Translations under genes and position numbers: made by a program | Part shown: one piece after another, positions 1 to 8,782 of the stretch | How positions within the stretch are numbered: position 1 is the first letter of the stretch | Layout of the letters: each line of letters opens with the position of its first letter | Notes under the pieces: generated by a model | Seen by the model: only the letters and a program-made list of their open reading frames with translations | Told to the model about the DNA's origin: nothing | The model's database searches: none | Assembly (NCBI GenBank): GCA_964591085.1 | Contig: CAZPXH010000012.1 | Span: 1-64,000 of the forward strand | From: CAZPXH01 sp964591085 | GTDB lineage: Bacteria; Spirochaetota; Spirochaetia; DSM-27196; CAZPXH01 | DNA: 64,000 nt | Direction: 5' to 3'

Positions 1-38
1 TTTGACAGCGTCTTGCCGACGGGTGTAGCCCTCTGAGA

Positions 39-863
39 ATGCGGGAAGATTCCGGACTCTTTGATCTGCAAGGCGATATCGCGGTTGTGACCGGGGGTGC
101 GGGGGTGCTGCCCCGCGCCATGGCCGCCACGCTGCTGCGCGCCGGTGCGCGGGTGGCCCTGTGGGCGCGGGGAACCAGTCACCCGGTGTCCGAGGCTGTA
201 TCAGCGCTTGCCACCGAAACCGGCGCCGATTCCGCCGCCATCGCGGGAATCACCGTGGACACCGGTGATGAGGACGCTGTGGCCCGCGCCCTAGCCGAGA
301 CAAGCGAGGCGCTGGGCGACCCCACCATCCTGCTAAACGGGGTTGGTGGCAACCGCGGGAAGGCGCCGTTCACGGAGTTGGACGTGGCAACCTTTGCGGA
401 CGTTGTGCAGATGAACCTGCTTGCGGGCCTGGTGATTCCCACCAAGATCCTGGCGCGGGCATGGATCGCGCGTGGAATCCCCGGATGCATCATCAACCTG
501 GCCTCCATGGCGAGCTACCGGCCGCTCTCCGGCGTGTCGGCTTACGGCGCTGCCAAGGCGGCGGTCATGAACCTCACGGAAGCAAACGCCGCGGAGTTTG
601 CACCGCACGGAATCCGGGTCAACGCCATTGCGCCAGGCTTCTTTGTGGGGCACCAGAACCGGGCTCTGCTGATTGCCAATGACCAGACCGGTGAGCTCAC
701 GGCACGTGGACAGGCCATCATGGACCGCACCCCAATGGGCCGTTTTGGCGAGCCCGCTGATCTGGAAGGAACCCTGCTATTCCTGGCAAGCAGGAGGGCC
801 AGCGGATTTGTGACCGGTACCACCATCCCCGTGGACGGCGGGTTCCGGATCAACTCGATATAG
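39..863 (+). CDS. SDR oxidoreductase, D-mannonate oxidoreductase (fructuronate reductase) type
   Basis: This 274-aa short-chain dehydrogenase probably interconverts D-fructuronate and D-mannonate with NAD(P)H in the cytoplasm. Seen: an N-terminal Rossmann motif VVTGGAGVLPRAM (residues 16-28), an NGVGGN segment where classical SDRs have NNAG, a YGAAKAA active-site Tyr-Lys pair, and a C-terminal PVDGGF. The NG(V/A)GGN variant is what I recall from the Bacillus YjmF/UxuB-type SDRs. It is followed 29 bp later by uronate isomerase, which makes fructuronate, and this supports the assignment. The ATG at 39 has only a weak ribosome-binding site, and the promoter lies outside the window. Another sugar-acid SDR activity is possible. 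Confidence 0.75.
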   Translation: MREDSGLFDLQGDIAVVTGGAGVLPRAMAATLLRAGARVALWARGTSHPVSEAVSALATETGADSAAIAGITVDTGDEDAVARALAETSEALGDPTILLNGVGGNRGKAPFTELDVATFADVVQMNLLAGLVIPTKILARAWIARGIPGCIINLASMASYRPLSGVSAYGAAKAAVMNLTEANAAEFAPHGIRVNAIAPGFFVGHQNRALLIANDQTGELTARGQAIMDRTPMGRFGEPADLEGTLLFLASRRASGFVTGTTIPVDGGFRINSI

Positions 864-892
864 CCATAGCCAACCACCACGGAGGATTCACC

Positions 893-2332
893 ATGGCCGA
901 GTTCCCGGGACCGGACTTCCTGCTGGGCACTGACGCAGCGCGGCGGCTCTACCACGAGTACGCCGCCCAGATGCCAATCTACGACTACCACTGCCACCTG
1001 CCCCCGGCAGAAATCGCAGAGGACCGGCAGTACGGTGACCTCACCGGCATCTGGCTCGGTGGTGACCACTACAAGTGGCGGGCCATGCGCATCGCCGGAA
1101 TCCCGGAGCGCCTGATCACCGGGGACGCCCCGGCACAGGAGAAATTCCGCGCCTGGGCCAGCGTAGTGCCGCAGACCGTGGGAAATCCCCTGTACCACTG
1201 GACCCATCTGGAACTCCGCCGATGGTTTGGGATAACCGATCTGCTCACGCCGGACACGGCAGACAGGATCCGCCAGGAGGCAAACCGGCAGCTGTCCCTG
1301 CCGGAGTTCCGGGTCCGGAGCCTGCTGTCCCGGATGCGGGTTCGCTTTGTGGGCACCACCGATGACCCCACTGATGACCTGGCGTCCCATGCCGCCATTG
1401 CCGCAGACCCATCACTGACAGACCTGCAGGTCCGCCCGAGTTTTCGCCCGGACCGCGCCTTCACCGTGTTTGCGGACCCCGCACCAACTGCCGCGTACTG
1501 GGAGCGCCTGGCAGAGCTTGCTGGCACACCCCGGATCACGCGATTTGACCATCTGCTTCAGGTGCTTTCTGCGCGCCTGGACTTCTTCCAGCGGGCCGGC
1601 TGCGTCATCAGCGATCACGCCCTGGTATCCCCGGTGAACTCGGAGGCAACGGCGGGGCGCCTGGATCAGATTGTAGGGAGCGTGGCAACCGGGCAGGCGA
1701 TCAGCCCGGAAGACCGCTCGGCACTGGCAACCGCGGTGCTGACATTCCTCGGCGGCGAGTACTTCCGCAGGGGGTGGGTCATGCAGCTGCACATCGGCGC
1801 CCTGCGGAACACGCGCGCGCGAATGTTTGCGCAGCTTGGCGCGGATTCCGGCTTTGACTCCATTGCCGCCCCGCTTGATCCCGCGCTGCTCGCCGGCTTC
1901 CTGGATCGCCTGGACCGGCAGGGCAGCCTCCCGCGAACCATCCTCTACAGCCTCAATCCCACTGATAACGAGGTCCTGTCCAGCATGGCCGGAAGCTTCT
2001 GTGAGGCTGACTCGGAGGCCGGTGGACCGGGAAAGGTCCAGCACGGCTCCGCGTGGTGGTTCAACGACCAGCTTGACGGGATGCGCCGGCAGATGACCGG
2101 GCTTGCCAGCATTGGCCTGCTTTCCCGCTTTGTGGGGATGCTCACCGACAGCCGGAGCTTCCTCTCCTTCCCCCGCCACGAGTACTTCCGCCGGCTCCTG
2201 TGTGACATCGTTGGGTCCTGGGTTGAGGGCGGCGAGGCCCCGGCGGACTACGATATGCTTGGAGGAATGGTGCAGGACATCTGTTTCCGCAACGCGCGGA
2301 ACTACTTCCGCGTTGCAGAGGTAGGGGAGTGA
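893..2332 (+). CDS. uxaC: Uronate isomerase (glucuronate/galacturonate isomerase)
   Basis: This 479-aa amidohydrolase-superfamily enzyme converts D-glucuronate to D-fructuronate and D-galacturonate to D-tagaturonate. Seen: the metal-binding DYHCHLPP segment (His33 and His35) close to the N-terminus, and full family length (about 470 aa). The start is supported by a GGAGG sequence 8 nt upstream (acggaggattcaccATG). It sits between the fructuronate-reductase-type SDR and the tagaturonate epimerase-like gene, whose GTG start overlaps its stop codon (GTGA), so the three are likely one transcript. Cytoplasmic; first step of hexuronate breakdown. Confidence 0.92.
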   Translation: MAEFPGPDFLLGTDAARRLYHEYAAQMPIYDYHCHLPPAEIAEDRQYGDLTGIWLGGDHYKWRAMRIAGIPERLITGDAPAQEKFRAWASVVPQTVGNPLYHWTHLELRRWFGITDLLTPDTADRIRQEANRQLSLPEFRVRSLLSRMRVRFVGTTDDPTDDLASHAAIAADPSLTDLQVRPSFRPDRAFTVFADPAPTAAYWERLAELAGTPRITRFDHLLQVLSARLDFFQRAGCVISDHALVSPVNSEATAGRLDQIVGSVATGQAISPEDRSALATAVLTFLGGEYFRRGWVMQLHIGALRNTRARMFAQLGADSGFDSIAAPLDPALLAGFLDRLDRQGSLPRTILYSLNPTDNEVLSSMAGSFCEADSEAGGPGKVQHGSAWWFNDQLDGMRRQMTGLASIGLLSRFVGMLTDSRSFLSFPRHEYFRRLLCDIVGSWVEGGEAPADYDMLGGMVQDICFRNARNYFRVAEVGE

Positions 2333-3987
2333 GCGCGGCAATCCAGGCATGGCTTGCCGGCGCCGCCCGGGATCTGGCTGACATGGGGCTTCCCGGGGAG
2401 GAGGCCTGGGCGCGGCTGTCCGGACAGCAGCAGGTCCTGGCCCGAACCGAGAGCCCGCATATCGGTCCTGGTATCTACCTCCGGTCCTTTGTGCGCGCGG
2501 ACAGCGAGCTCGGGCTGGCCATGGTTAAGCTTCCCTCCGGTCTGGATGGTCCACCCGCGGAAGGCTCGGTGCCCGAGCGGCGGAGAATTCTGCTCCTCGC
2601 CCCTGCCGGAAGTCACCGCATCGCCCGAACCGGCTTTGCGGTGGAACAGACAGCCGAGTCTGTGGGGACCGCGGGGTCCGGGGCGTCCGGGGTGACCACG
2701 GGGCTCATGCTTGCCCTCGCGCCTCTCAGCCTTGGCAACGCGCGCGAGCTGCACCGGATGCTCCCCTGGACCGCGCCGGTTTCCCTGCGGGACCGGAACA
2801 CCACCATCGGAATGGGTGACCGCCTGGGAGTTGCCACCCCCGGGCACATCCGCATCGCTCGCCAATTCGCGGTTTCCCCGGTCCTGGCCCAGCAGAGCGT
2901 TCGGGAGAATGAGTTCATCGGGCGGAGCTTCCCGGAGGTTGTTGCAAACGCCACGTTCGGCGTCTTTCAGGAAGGCTTCCGGGACGGCTGGGGCGCAGAC
3001 GGAGACCACCTCAAGACCATTCCCGCCATTGACACCGCGCTTGACGCAGGCATCCCTATGATCACCCTGGATCTCACGGAGGTGATGCGGCCGGAGGTGG
3101 CCGACTGGACGGACGCCCAGGTGGAAGAAGCCTACGCAGCGCTCCACTCTGACTTCCGCATGCGCGTTGACCACGATCACGTCAACGCGGTCTACCAGCT
3201 CCGTGACGGCACCATGCTGGAAATGGGGGAGACGGAGGCCAAGCGCTGCGCGGTGATGTACGGCCTGGCGCTGGACCTCTGCGTGCAGGTGGACCGCCAT
3301 CTGCGGGACGTTCGCGGAGAGGCCTACGACCTGGAAATCTCCATTGATGAGACAACCACGCCCACGCTGCCGGGGCACCATCTGTTCATTGCCCGGGAGC
3401 TTCAGATGCGGGACGTCAGGCTCACAAGCATGGCGCCGCGCTTCATTGGAGACTTCCAGAAGGCCATCGACTACATCGGAGACCTGAAAGAGTTTCACAA
3501 GCAGTTTCGTGTGCACGCGGGCATTGCCGCCGAGTTCGGCCCGTATCGCGTGAGCGTGCACTCCGGGAGCGACAAGTTCAGCGTCTACCGGATTGTCGGC
3601 GAGGAGACCAATCGCCATCTTCACCTCAAGACCAGCGGGACAAGCTGGCTGGTTGCGCTTGGGGTCATAGCAAAGCATGAACCCGTGCTCTATCGGAGGA
3701 TCCACGCATTTGTGCTGGACTACTATCCGGACGCGCTCCGGGCCTACCACATTACCGCCGAGTTCTCCGTGGTACCCGATATCACGGCAATGCCGGACGC
3801 CGAACTCCCGGGCCTGCTTGAGCACCCGGACTGTCGGCAGATGCTGCACATCTCCTACGGCGGCGTCCTTGGTCATCCCGGGCTGCGCTCAGCCCTCTAT
3901 GAAGCCCTGGCCGAGCACGAGGAGGCCTATGCCTCCGCGCTCTCGGCCCACTTCCGCCGCCACCTGGAGCCCCTGCTGGGGGGGTGA
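2329..3987 (+). CDS. uxaE: Tagaturonate epimerase family protein (UxaE-like)
   Basis: This 552-aa protein resembles the UxaE family, which epimerises D-tagaturonate to D-fructuronate and so lets galacturonate enter the glucuronate branch without a separate altronate branch. Seen: the family-like stretch GMGDRLGVATPGHIR near residue 165, conserved acidic and His segments such as DHDHVNAVYQL, SIDETTTPTLPGHH and RVSVHSGSDKFSVYR, and full length. The GTG start overlaps the uxaC stop by 4 bp, so translation is probably coupled. Placement directly after uxaC and a fructuronate-reductase-type SDR is the expected pathway order. The family call rests on recognition, not on a search. Confidence 0.8.
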   Translation: MSAAIQAWLAGAARDLADMGLPGEEAWARLSGQQQVLARTESPHIGPGIYLRSFVRADSELGLAMVKLPSGLDGPPAEGSVPERRRILLLAPAGSHRIARTGFAVEQTAESVGTAGSGASGVTTGLMLALAPLSLGNARELHRMLPWTAPVSLRDRNTTIGMGDRLGVATPGHIRIARQFAVSPVLAQQSVRENEFIGRSFPEVVANATFGVFQEGFRDGWGADGDHLKTIPAIDTALDAGIPMITLDLTEVMRPEVADWTDAQVEEAYAALHSDFRMRVDHDHVNAVYQLRDGTMLEMGETEAKRCAVMYGLALDLCVQVDRHLRDVRGEAYDLEISIDETTTPTLPGHHLFIARELQMRDVRLTSMAPRFIGDFQKAIDYIGDLKEFHKQFRVHAGIAAEFGPYRVSVHSGSDKFSVYRIVGEETNRHLHLKTSGTSWLVALGVIAKHEPVLYRRIHAFVLDYYPDALRAYHITAEFSVVPDITAMPDAELPGLLEHPDCRQMLHISYGGVLGHPGLRSALYEALAEHEEAYASALSAHFRRHLEPLLGG

Positions 3988-3996
3988 AGCAGGCGG

Positions 3997-4740
3997 CTAG
4001 TTGAACGTCCAGGAGTGGTCGTTGATCAGGTTGTCTCTGGCTGTAGTGCCTTCCGTTGTGAGGCCGGTCGCCGGTGGAGTCACCGTCACTCCGTTCTCAA
4101 CCGCCTGAGAGTCCCACCCAATCAGGGTAGCCGACCAGTTCTGCTCCGTCATTCCATAGTTGAATGCAAAAATTCCATTCATTGTGGGGACGCTGGACAC
4201 GTCCCAGCCACCTAAGTCCTGGTTGAACAGATGCCGCTGGCTCCCCGCGACTCCGATGCCACGGAACATGCCCCACATGCTTTCTACTGAAGACGTGAAC
4301 TGTCCGGTGGTATCGCCAACGCTCAGGACACACCACTGCTGCACCTCCACCAGCTTCTGCGGATCTCCAGCGGGTCTGGAACGAGCTCTGTGTGATGAAG
4401 GTGACGGTTGCCGCTGTTGACTCTCCGGCATCATTCCGCGCAACGACAGTCTTGGTAATCTCGGTCCCGAAGTCACCGGCGTAGTTCACGTCTTGAGAGT
4501 TCACGTAGGTCTGTTCCGGGGCCGTGGCATCTTCCTGGGCAGCAGCAACGTCCCCTTCCTACACCCGGAATCCCGAGCTCTTGCCGCTGGCCCAGCACCA
4601 GCTCAAGGTGAAGGCATCGTCCCCCGGAAGCTCCGCGCTCAGCCCAGTAGGAGCGATGTCCGGGGCCACCACGCTTCCTCCGCCCCCATCACTGCCCCCA
4701 GGCCCGGAAGGTCACGACCGAGCAAGACCATTAAAAATCA
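3997..4740 (-). pseudogene. Decayed surface protein gene: FN3-like segment plus DUF285/BspA-type repeat
   Basis: Read on the minus strand, coding potential is spread over several frames. A Gly/Ser linker (PSGPGGSDGGGGSVVAPD) runs into TGLSAELPGDDAFTLSW, which looks like a fibronectin-III or bacterial Ig strand, and ends at a stop near 4560. A second frame gives NAGDF-type strand residues ending in VVARNDAGESTAATVTF. A third gives the C-terminus: a DUF285-like repeat with FNQDLGGWDVSSVPTMNGIF and NWSATLIGWD, ending at 3997. At least two frameshifts break one original open frame, and no intact signal peptide remains. It would have been a secreted or lipid-anchored surface protein. Sequencing indels are an alternative explanation, but neighbouring genes are intact. 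Confidence 0.7.
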
Positions 4741-4961
4741 AAAATTACTGCTACATTTAAATCGTTTGGAAATTTAAACCCGATTATCTGATAAATTTCC
4801 ACCTGAAAGTATAGCGGACGGTGGCAAAGAAACCATTAGCGGACGGTGAAATCCGCGCGAATCTCAGTCCCGCACGGCCACAACGGTAAAGAGCTTCTGA
4901 TAGCTGTGAGTCGGGTGCAATACCGCTTGCCAGATTCTTCAGCTTTCCGCAGGCTGGCACC
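4741..4961. other. Intergenic stretch: AT-rich patch and 12-bp direct repeats, possible IS-end remnant
   Basis: No gene is seen here. Positions 4729-4800 are markedly AT-rich compared with the rest of the window. They are followed by two copies of TAGCGGACGGTG (4812-4823 and 4837-4848), 25 bp apart, separated by a GGCAAAGAAACCAT-type spacer. Spaced repeats of the kind CGGACGGTGGCAAAG occur at the ends of some IS21-family elements, so this may be an orphan transposon end left beside the decayed surface gene. That reading is an inference; the repeats could also be an operator for the following SDR. Confidence 0.35.
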
Positions 4962-5777
4962 ATGACCGGGCGGCCGCACCAGTCCAGCGCTTCACGCTCC
5001 AGTGAGTACCTCAACGACCTGTTTGGCCTGAGTGGAAAGACTGCGTTGGTGACCGGCTCCACGCGAGGGCTCGGTAGAGTGTTTGCGGAAGCCTTGGGCA
5101 ACGCGGGGTGCCGTGTTGTCATCAACGGGCGAACCGACGCCGCGGTAGAACGTGTGGTAGCGGAACTCGGCGACAGCGGCGTTTCTGCATTTCCAGCGCC
5201 CTTCGACATCACTGATGACCCCGCGGTAGCTACCGCCGTCGCACGGGTCCACGACGCTCTGGGGTCACCACTGGACATTCTGGTCAACAACGCAGGCATC
5301 AACAGACGGCACAAGCTCCACGAGTTTCCCCGGGAGGACTGGCAAGCAGTTCTGGACGCCAATCTCACCTCGGCATTTGTCCTCGCACAGGCCGTGGTAC
5401 CCGGCATGATCGCGCGAGGCAGCGGGGTGATTGTCAACATCGCATCACTTCTCAGCGCGCACGCACGCAGAACCATTGCCGCCTATGCTGCGGCCAAGGC
5501 AGGGCTTACCATGCTCACGAAATCGATGGCAACGGAGTGGGGTGAGTACGGCATCCGAGCAAACGCAATCGCGCCCGGCTATTTTGCAACTGAAATGAAC
5601 ACGGCGCTCATTGCTGATGAGGGCTTTGATGCCTGGATCCGGACCAGAACTCCACTCGGACGATGGGGAGAGCCACGGGAGCTCGCTGGTGCGCTTCTCT
5701 ACCTCTGCAGCCCTGCCGCCAGCTTCACAACGGGGCACACGCTCTATGTTGACGGCGGCATTCTGGCCACGCTGTGA
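4962..5777 (+). CDS. SDR oxidoreductase, gluconate 5-dehydrogenase-like
   Basis: This 271-aa classical SDR has a Rossmann motif VTGSTRGLGRVFA near residues 31-43, NNAGINRR around residue 106, the YAAAKAG catalytic Tyr-Lys pair and a C-terminal YVDGGIL. The pattern is closest to gluconate 5-dehydrogenase/2-deoxygluconate 3-dehydrogenase enzymes, which oxidise a sugar acid at C3 or C5 in the cytoplasm. It is convergent with a zinc alcohol dehydrogenase of similar sugar-acid type. No strong ribosome-binding site precedes the ATG. The exact substrate cannot be read from the sequence; the surrounding uronate genes suggest an aldonate or deoxy-ketoaldonate. Confidence 0.75.
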   Translation: MTGRPHQSSASRSSEYLNDLFGLSGKTALVTGSTRGLGRVFAEALGNAGCRVVINGRTDAAVERVVAELGDSGVSAFPAPFDITDDPAVATAVARVHDALGSPLDILVNNAGINRRHKLHEFPREDWQAVLDANLTSAFVLAQAVVPGMIARGSGVIVNIASLLSAHARRTIAAYAAAKAGLTMLTKSMATEWGEYGIRANAIAPGYFATEMNTALIADEGFDAWIRTRTPLGRWGEPRELAGALLYLCSPAASFTTGHTLYVDGGILATL

Positions 5778-5802
5778 CCGCGTGCTCCGCTACGGAGTAC
5801 CG

Positions 5803-6840
5803 CTATCCGTTTGAGGTCGTGTCGATGATCACTCGAAGCGCGTTGGATCCAGCAATGGCGTCCCCAAACGCCGCTTTGGAGTCCGCGAGTCCATAAGGTT
5901 TAGACCGGAGCAAGGCCAGTTCCCTCGTCCTGAGACAGAGCAGCTGCAATGCCTTGTCAAAGTCACCCGGCTCGTAAACCCGGACTCCAACAACGGTTAG
6001 TTCCCGAAACGCTATGTCCACCAGGCGAACCGGAACCGGCACTTTGGGGATGCTGACCTGGGTCAGCGTCCCCCGCGGCCTGAGGACCTGCGTTGCTGCC
6101 AGCACCGCCGCCTTGCTGCCCGCAGACTCATAGCAGACGTCAACGCCATCACCCCCGGTGACGTCCATGACTGTCTGGGTTAGATCGGTGGATGTCGGGT
6201 CCAAGGTTGTGAAGCCGAGACTCCCAGCTATTGCCCGGCGGTTGGCCATTGGCTCGCTCACTACAACGGTCCGAGCTCCTGCCTCCCTTGCGACGATCCC
6301 AATCATCAGTCCTATCGGACCACCCCCGATGACGCAGACACGATCACCGTAGCGCTGCCCGGCGCGGCGCACCGCGTGCACGGCAACTGCCAGGGGCTCC
6401 GCAAGGACAACATCGTCTGCTTCCAGTTCTTGTGGGGCCGGTATCACCAGGTCTTCCCGGACTGCAAGGAACTCCGCCATACCGCCTGGCAGATCTATGC
6501 CGTACAGGCGGAGGTTCTGACAGACGTGGGGGGTACCGTTCCTGCAGGCAACACAGGTTCCGCAGGAAATGATGGGTTCAACCGTCGCCAGGCCGGTGCC
6601 GAGTACCCGCCTGCGGTCGTCCGGAACATCGTTTCCAACCTCCACAACTCTGCCCGCCAGCTCGTGCCCCAGAATGAGAGGGGCTCTCGCGCGCGGGTGT
6701 GCGCCCGCGAGTATAGAGAGATCCGTCCCACACACCCCGGCGCGTTCAATCCGGAGCAGAACTTCATTGCTCGCCGGCTCCGGGCGTGGTACCGCCGTGA
6801 CTTCCGGGAGCCGTTCACCGTTCCAAACGACGGCGTTCAC
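5803..6840 (-). CDS. Zinc-dependent alcohol dehydrogenase (sugar-acid/polyol type MDR)
   Basis: This 345-aa medium-chain dehydrogenase has catalytic-zinc residues Cys37 (AGVCGTD) and His59-Glu60 (GHE). Its structural-zinc cysteines are at 93, 96, 99 and 107 (CGTCVACRNGTPHVC), and the NAD-binding glycine motif is GGGPIGLMIG. The family includes L-idonate and L-gulonate/L-galactonate 5-dehydrogenases and threonine dehydrogenase; context favours a sugar-acid substrate. The GTG start overlaps the stop of the upstream 2-hydroxyacid dehydrogenase by 4 bp (GTGA), so the two are co-translated from the divergent promoter near 7900. The 3' end is convergent with the SDR; a short CTCCG-CTA-CGGAG hairpin lies between them (5785-5797). 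Confidence 0.82.
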   Translation of the reverse strand: MNAVVWNGERLPEVTAVPRPEPASNEVLLRIERAGVCGTDLSILAGAHPRARAPLILGHELAGRVVEVGNDVPDDRRRVLGTGLATVEPIISCGTCVACRNGTPHVCQNLRLYGIDLPGGMAEFLAVREDLVIPAPQELEADDVVLAEPLAVAVHAVRRAGQRYGDRVCVIGGGPIGLMIGIVAREAGARTVVVSEPMANRRAIAGSLGFTTLDPTSTDLTQTVMDVTGGDGVDVCYESAGSKAAVLAATQVLRPRGTLTQVSIPKVPVPVRLVDIAFRELTVVGVRVYEPGDFDKALQLLCLRTRELALLRSKPYGLADSKAAFGDAIAGSNALRVIIDTTSNG

Positions 6841-7886
6841 TTGCTGACTCCACCAGCTTGAGAACGGGCCAGCCGCAGCCGGTCAGAATCCAGGACGTTT
6901 GGATTGACTACCGACGCCGGTGTTATGCCGTTACGGAGCGCTTTTACGTCAGCCACAATCTGACGACGCATAGTAGTCAGCGCAGACTCGCCGTACCACG
7001 CAAAGTGCGGGGTGACGATCACACTATCCAGATCAAACAAGGCATGGTCGGGCGGAAGCGGTTCCGGATCTGTTGTGTCCAGGCCGGCGCCCGCAAGCTT
7101 GCCCGTAGTGAGGGCTTCTGTTACCGCACCGAGATCCACGTTTGGCCCGCGACTTGTGTTCACCAGGATTGCTCCGTCTTGCATCTGCTGAATCTCGGCC
7201 TCTCCAATCAGATGGTACGTGTCCGCTCCCCCCGGCACGTGGAGGCTGATCAGATCAGACAGCCGGAGGAGATCAGCAAATGAGACCGGTTCCGCTCCAA
7301 CTGCGCGGATGCGCGATTCTTCAGGGCTTCTGGTGTACACGACTACCCGTTTCGCAAGGCCGCCGAGCATCCCGGCAACCAATGAACCGATTTTCCCAAA
7401 GCCAATGACTCCAACAGTCTTCTCGTGCAGACCGCTGAACGGCATCAGGGCCGGGAGATTCCACTTGCTTCCGGGTTGCTGACCGTCCCGTGATGCCACC
7501 GACCGCTGCCGTGCGAGGCGCTTCACCACCGCAAAGATGAGCATCAGGGTGTGCTCAGCAACCTCCCGACTCCAGAAGCCAGGCTCGTTTGCCACAACAA
7601 TCCCCAGTTCTGTGGCAGTCTGGAGGTCCACGTTGTCGGTACCGTCACCGTGGCGAACCACAGCCTTGAGCCTCGGCAACTGTTGCAGAACCTCTGCGCT
7701 GATTCGGGCCTGATCAACAACAATGATGTCGGCATCGCCCAGTGCTTCTACCAGATCACCCGCAGGCGCATTCCTGAGGTTCAGTGCCTGGTACTTGATT
7801 CCGGCTGCGGCGTACTCAACTGCCTCCCACTGGAGGTCAGGCTCAACGTGATCTGTGGTGATGCAACAGAAGTCCTCAGCCTTCAC
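6837..7886 (-). CDS. D-2-hydroxyacid dehydrogenase (phosphoglycerate/hydroxypyruvate dehydrogenase family)
   Basis: This 349-aa NAD-dependent enzyme reversibly reduces a 2-keto acid to a D-2-hydroxy acid. Seen: the NAD-binding GVIGFGKIGSLVAG segment near the middle, the substrate/catalytic NTSRGPNVD (Arg), the LDTTDPEPLP loop and the catalytic His of TPHFAWYGE. There is no C-terminal ACT domain, so it is a catabolic or hydroxypyruvate-reductase-like form rather than biosynthetic SerA. It is first in a two-gene minus-strand operon with the zinc dehydrogenase, and divergent from the IclR regulator, so probably under that regulator's control. The substrate is unknown; tartronate, glyoxylate or a uronate breakdown product would fit. 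Confidence 0.82.
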   Translation of the reverse strand: MKAEDFCCITTDHVEPDLQWEAVEYAAAGIKYQALNLRNAPAGDLVEALGDADIIVVDQARISAEVLQQLPRLKAVVRHGDGTDNVDLQTATELGIVVANEPGFWSREVAEHTLMLIFAVVKRLARQRSVASRDGQQPGSKWNLPALMPFSGLHEKTVGVIGFGKIGSLVAGMLGGLAKRVVVYTRSPEESRIRAVGAEPVSFADLLRLSDLISLHVPGGADTYHLIGEAEIQQMQDGAILVNTSRGPNVDLGAVTEALTTGKLAGAGLDTTDPEPLPPDHALFDLDSVIVTPHFAWYGESALTTMRRQIVADVKALRNGITPASVVNPNVLDSDRLRLARSQAGGVSK

Positions 7887-7920
7887 CGGTACCTCTCTCT
7901 TCTGGCAAGCCCGAGCGGTC

Positions 7921-7937
7921 GTTTCGCATTGTGAACC
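7921..7937. promoter_or_regulatory. Candidate IclR-type operator between divergent genes
   Basis: GTTTCGCATTGTGAACC is an imperfect inverted repeat. It matches 13 of 17 positions of the palindrome at 9686-9702 in front of the cupin-kduI-kduD operon. A second, perfect small inverted repeat, TTGTA-N5-TACAA, follows at 7941-7955. The location between the 2-hydroxyacid dehydrogenase and the IclR gene suggests autoregulation plus control of the minus-strand pair. Binding is inferred. Confidence 0.5.
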
Positions 7938-7978
7938 GATTTGTAGCCGTTACAAGCAAACCGGGGTATGCTCTGCGT

Positions 7979-8782
7979 ATGTCGGTTCAGTCTATAGACC
8001 GCGTCCTGGATATTGTGGAGCTGCTCTCCCGGGAGCAGCGCCCCATGAGCGTCACTGAGATTGGGAAGCGGGTCAACCTGCACAAGAGCACAGCGTTCCG
8101 GCTTGTCTCTGCGCTTCGGGAGCGCGGCTATGTTGAGCGGGACGGAAACGGGAGCGACTATCGTATCGGGCCTGCTTTCATTGAAATTGCAAGTCGATAC
8201 CTCAACCAGGTGGAGCTTACAACAGAGGCTGCTCCGTTCCTGGCGCAGCTCTCCAAGCGGGTCAACCAGACAACCTTTCTCGCAACCATTACTGACGGTA
8301 ACCTCGTGTACCTGGATAAGGTTGAGCACTTCACCAGTATTCGCCGCTACTCGATCATCGGGCGACGCAAACCACTGCACTCAACCTCCCTCGGCAAGGC
8401 CATGCTGATGGGACGCAGTCTTGGAGAGATCCGGGAACTGGTTGGTCCGGAACCGTTTGAGCGCTTCACGACCAACACACTTACCAGCCTGGATGATCTG
8501 GTGGACCAACTTCGTGATGCCGCAGTCCGAGGCTGGACTACCGATGACGAAGAAGACGAGCCCGGGACCCGATGCGTAGGTGCGCCGATCCGGGATTACC
8601 GTGGGCATATCGTCGCAGCCATCAGCGCTTCCTTCCCAGTCACCGACCGGTCGCCCGCTGTCACAGACGTTGGACCCGAGGTAGTAGCCGCGGCTCAGCG
8701 GATCTCCGAACGTTTGGGGTTCCGAGAGAGCCGTGCAAGCGACATGCACACCGATGCGCTTTCCATTAACGCTAGCGCATAA
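7979..8782 (+). CDS. IclR-family transcriptional regulator of the sugar-acid cluster
   Basis: This 267-aa regulator has an N-terminal winged helix (SVTEIGKRVNLHKSTAFRLV, about residues 25-44) and a C-terminal IclR effector domain with RRYSIIGRRKPLHSTSLGKA and the closing GAPIRDYRGHIVAAIS pattern. I chose ATG 7979 over an upstream in-frame GTG at 7931. Reasons: the protein then starts with the usual MSVQSIDRVLDIVELL, the GTG lies inside the putative operator, and a -10-like TATGCT sits at 7967-7972, 6 nt before this ATG (leaderless pattern). Such regulators sense uronates or KDG-like intermediates. It probably controls the flanking operons. Its 3' end overlaps the convergent SDR by 11 bp. Confidence 0.85.
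   Translation: MSVQSIDRVLDIVELLSREQRPMSVTEIGKRVNLHKSTAFRLVSALRERGYVERDGNGSDYRIGPAFIEIASRYLNQVELTTEAAPFLAQLSKRVNQTTFLATITDGNLVYLDKVEHFTSIRRYSIIGRRKPLHSTSLGKAMLMGRSLGEIRELVGPEPFERFTTNTLTSLDDLVDQLRDAAVRGWTTDDEEDEPGTRCVGAPIRDYRGHIVAAISASFPVTDRSPAVTDVGPEVVAAAQRISERLGFRESRASDMHTDALSINASA

Noticed and set aside
2..7. TTGACA as the -35 of the first operon
   Set aside because: No acceptable -10 follows at 16-18 bp and the upstream context is cut off by the window edge.
2302..3876. Long open frame (524 aa) on the minus strand opposite uxaE
   Set aside because: It is the mirror of a real GC-rich gene; composition is His/Arg/Gly-rich, with no domain and no promoter or ribosome-binding site. Similar antisense frames opposite uxaC, the first Cache receptor and the propeller gene were dropped for the same reason.
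4493..4777. Plus-strand frames between uxaE and the SDR
   Set aside because: They are antisense to the decayed surface protein and have no recognisable protein features.
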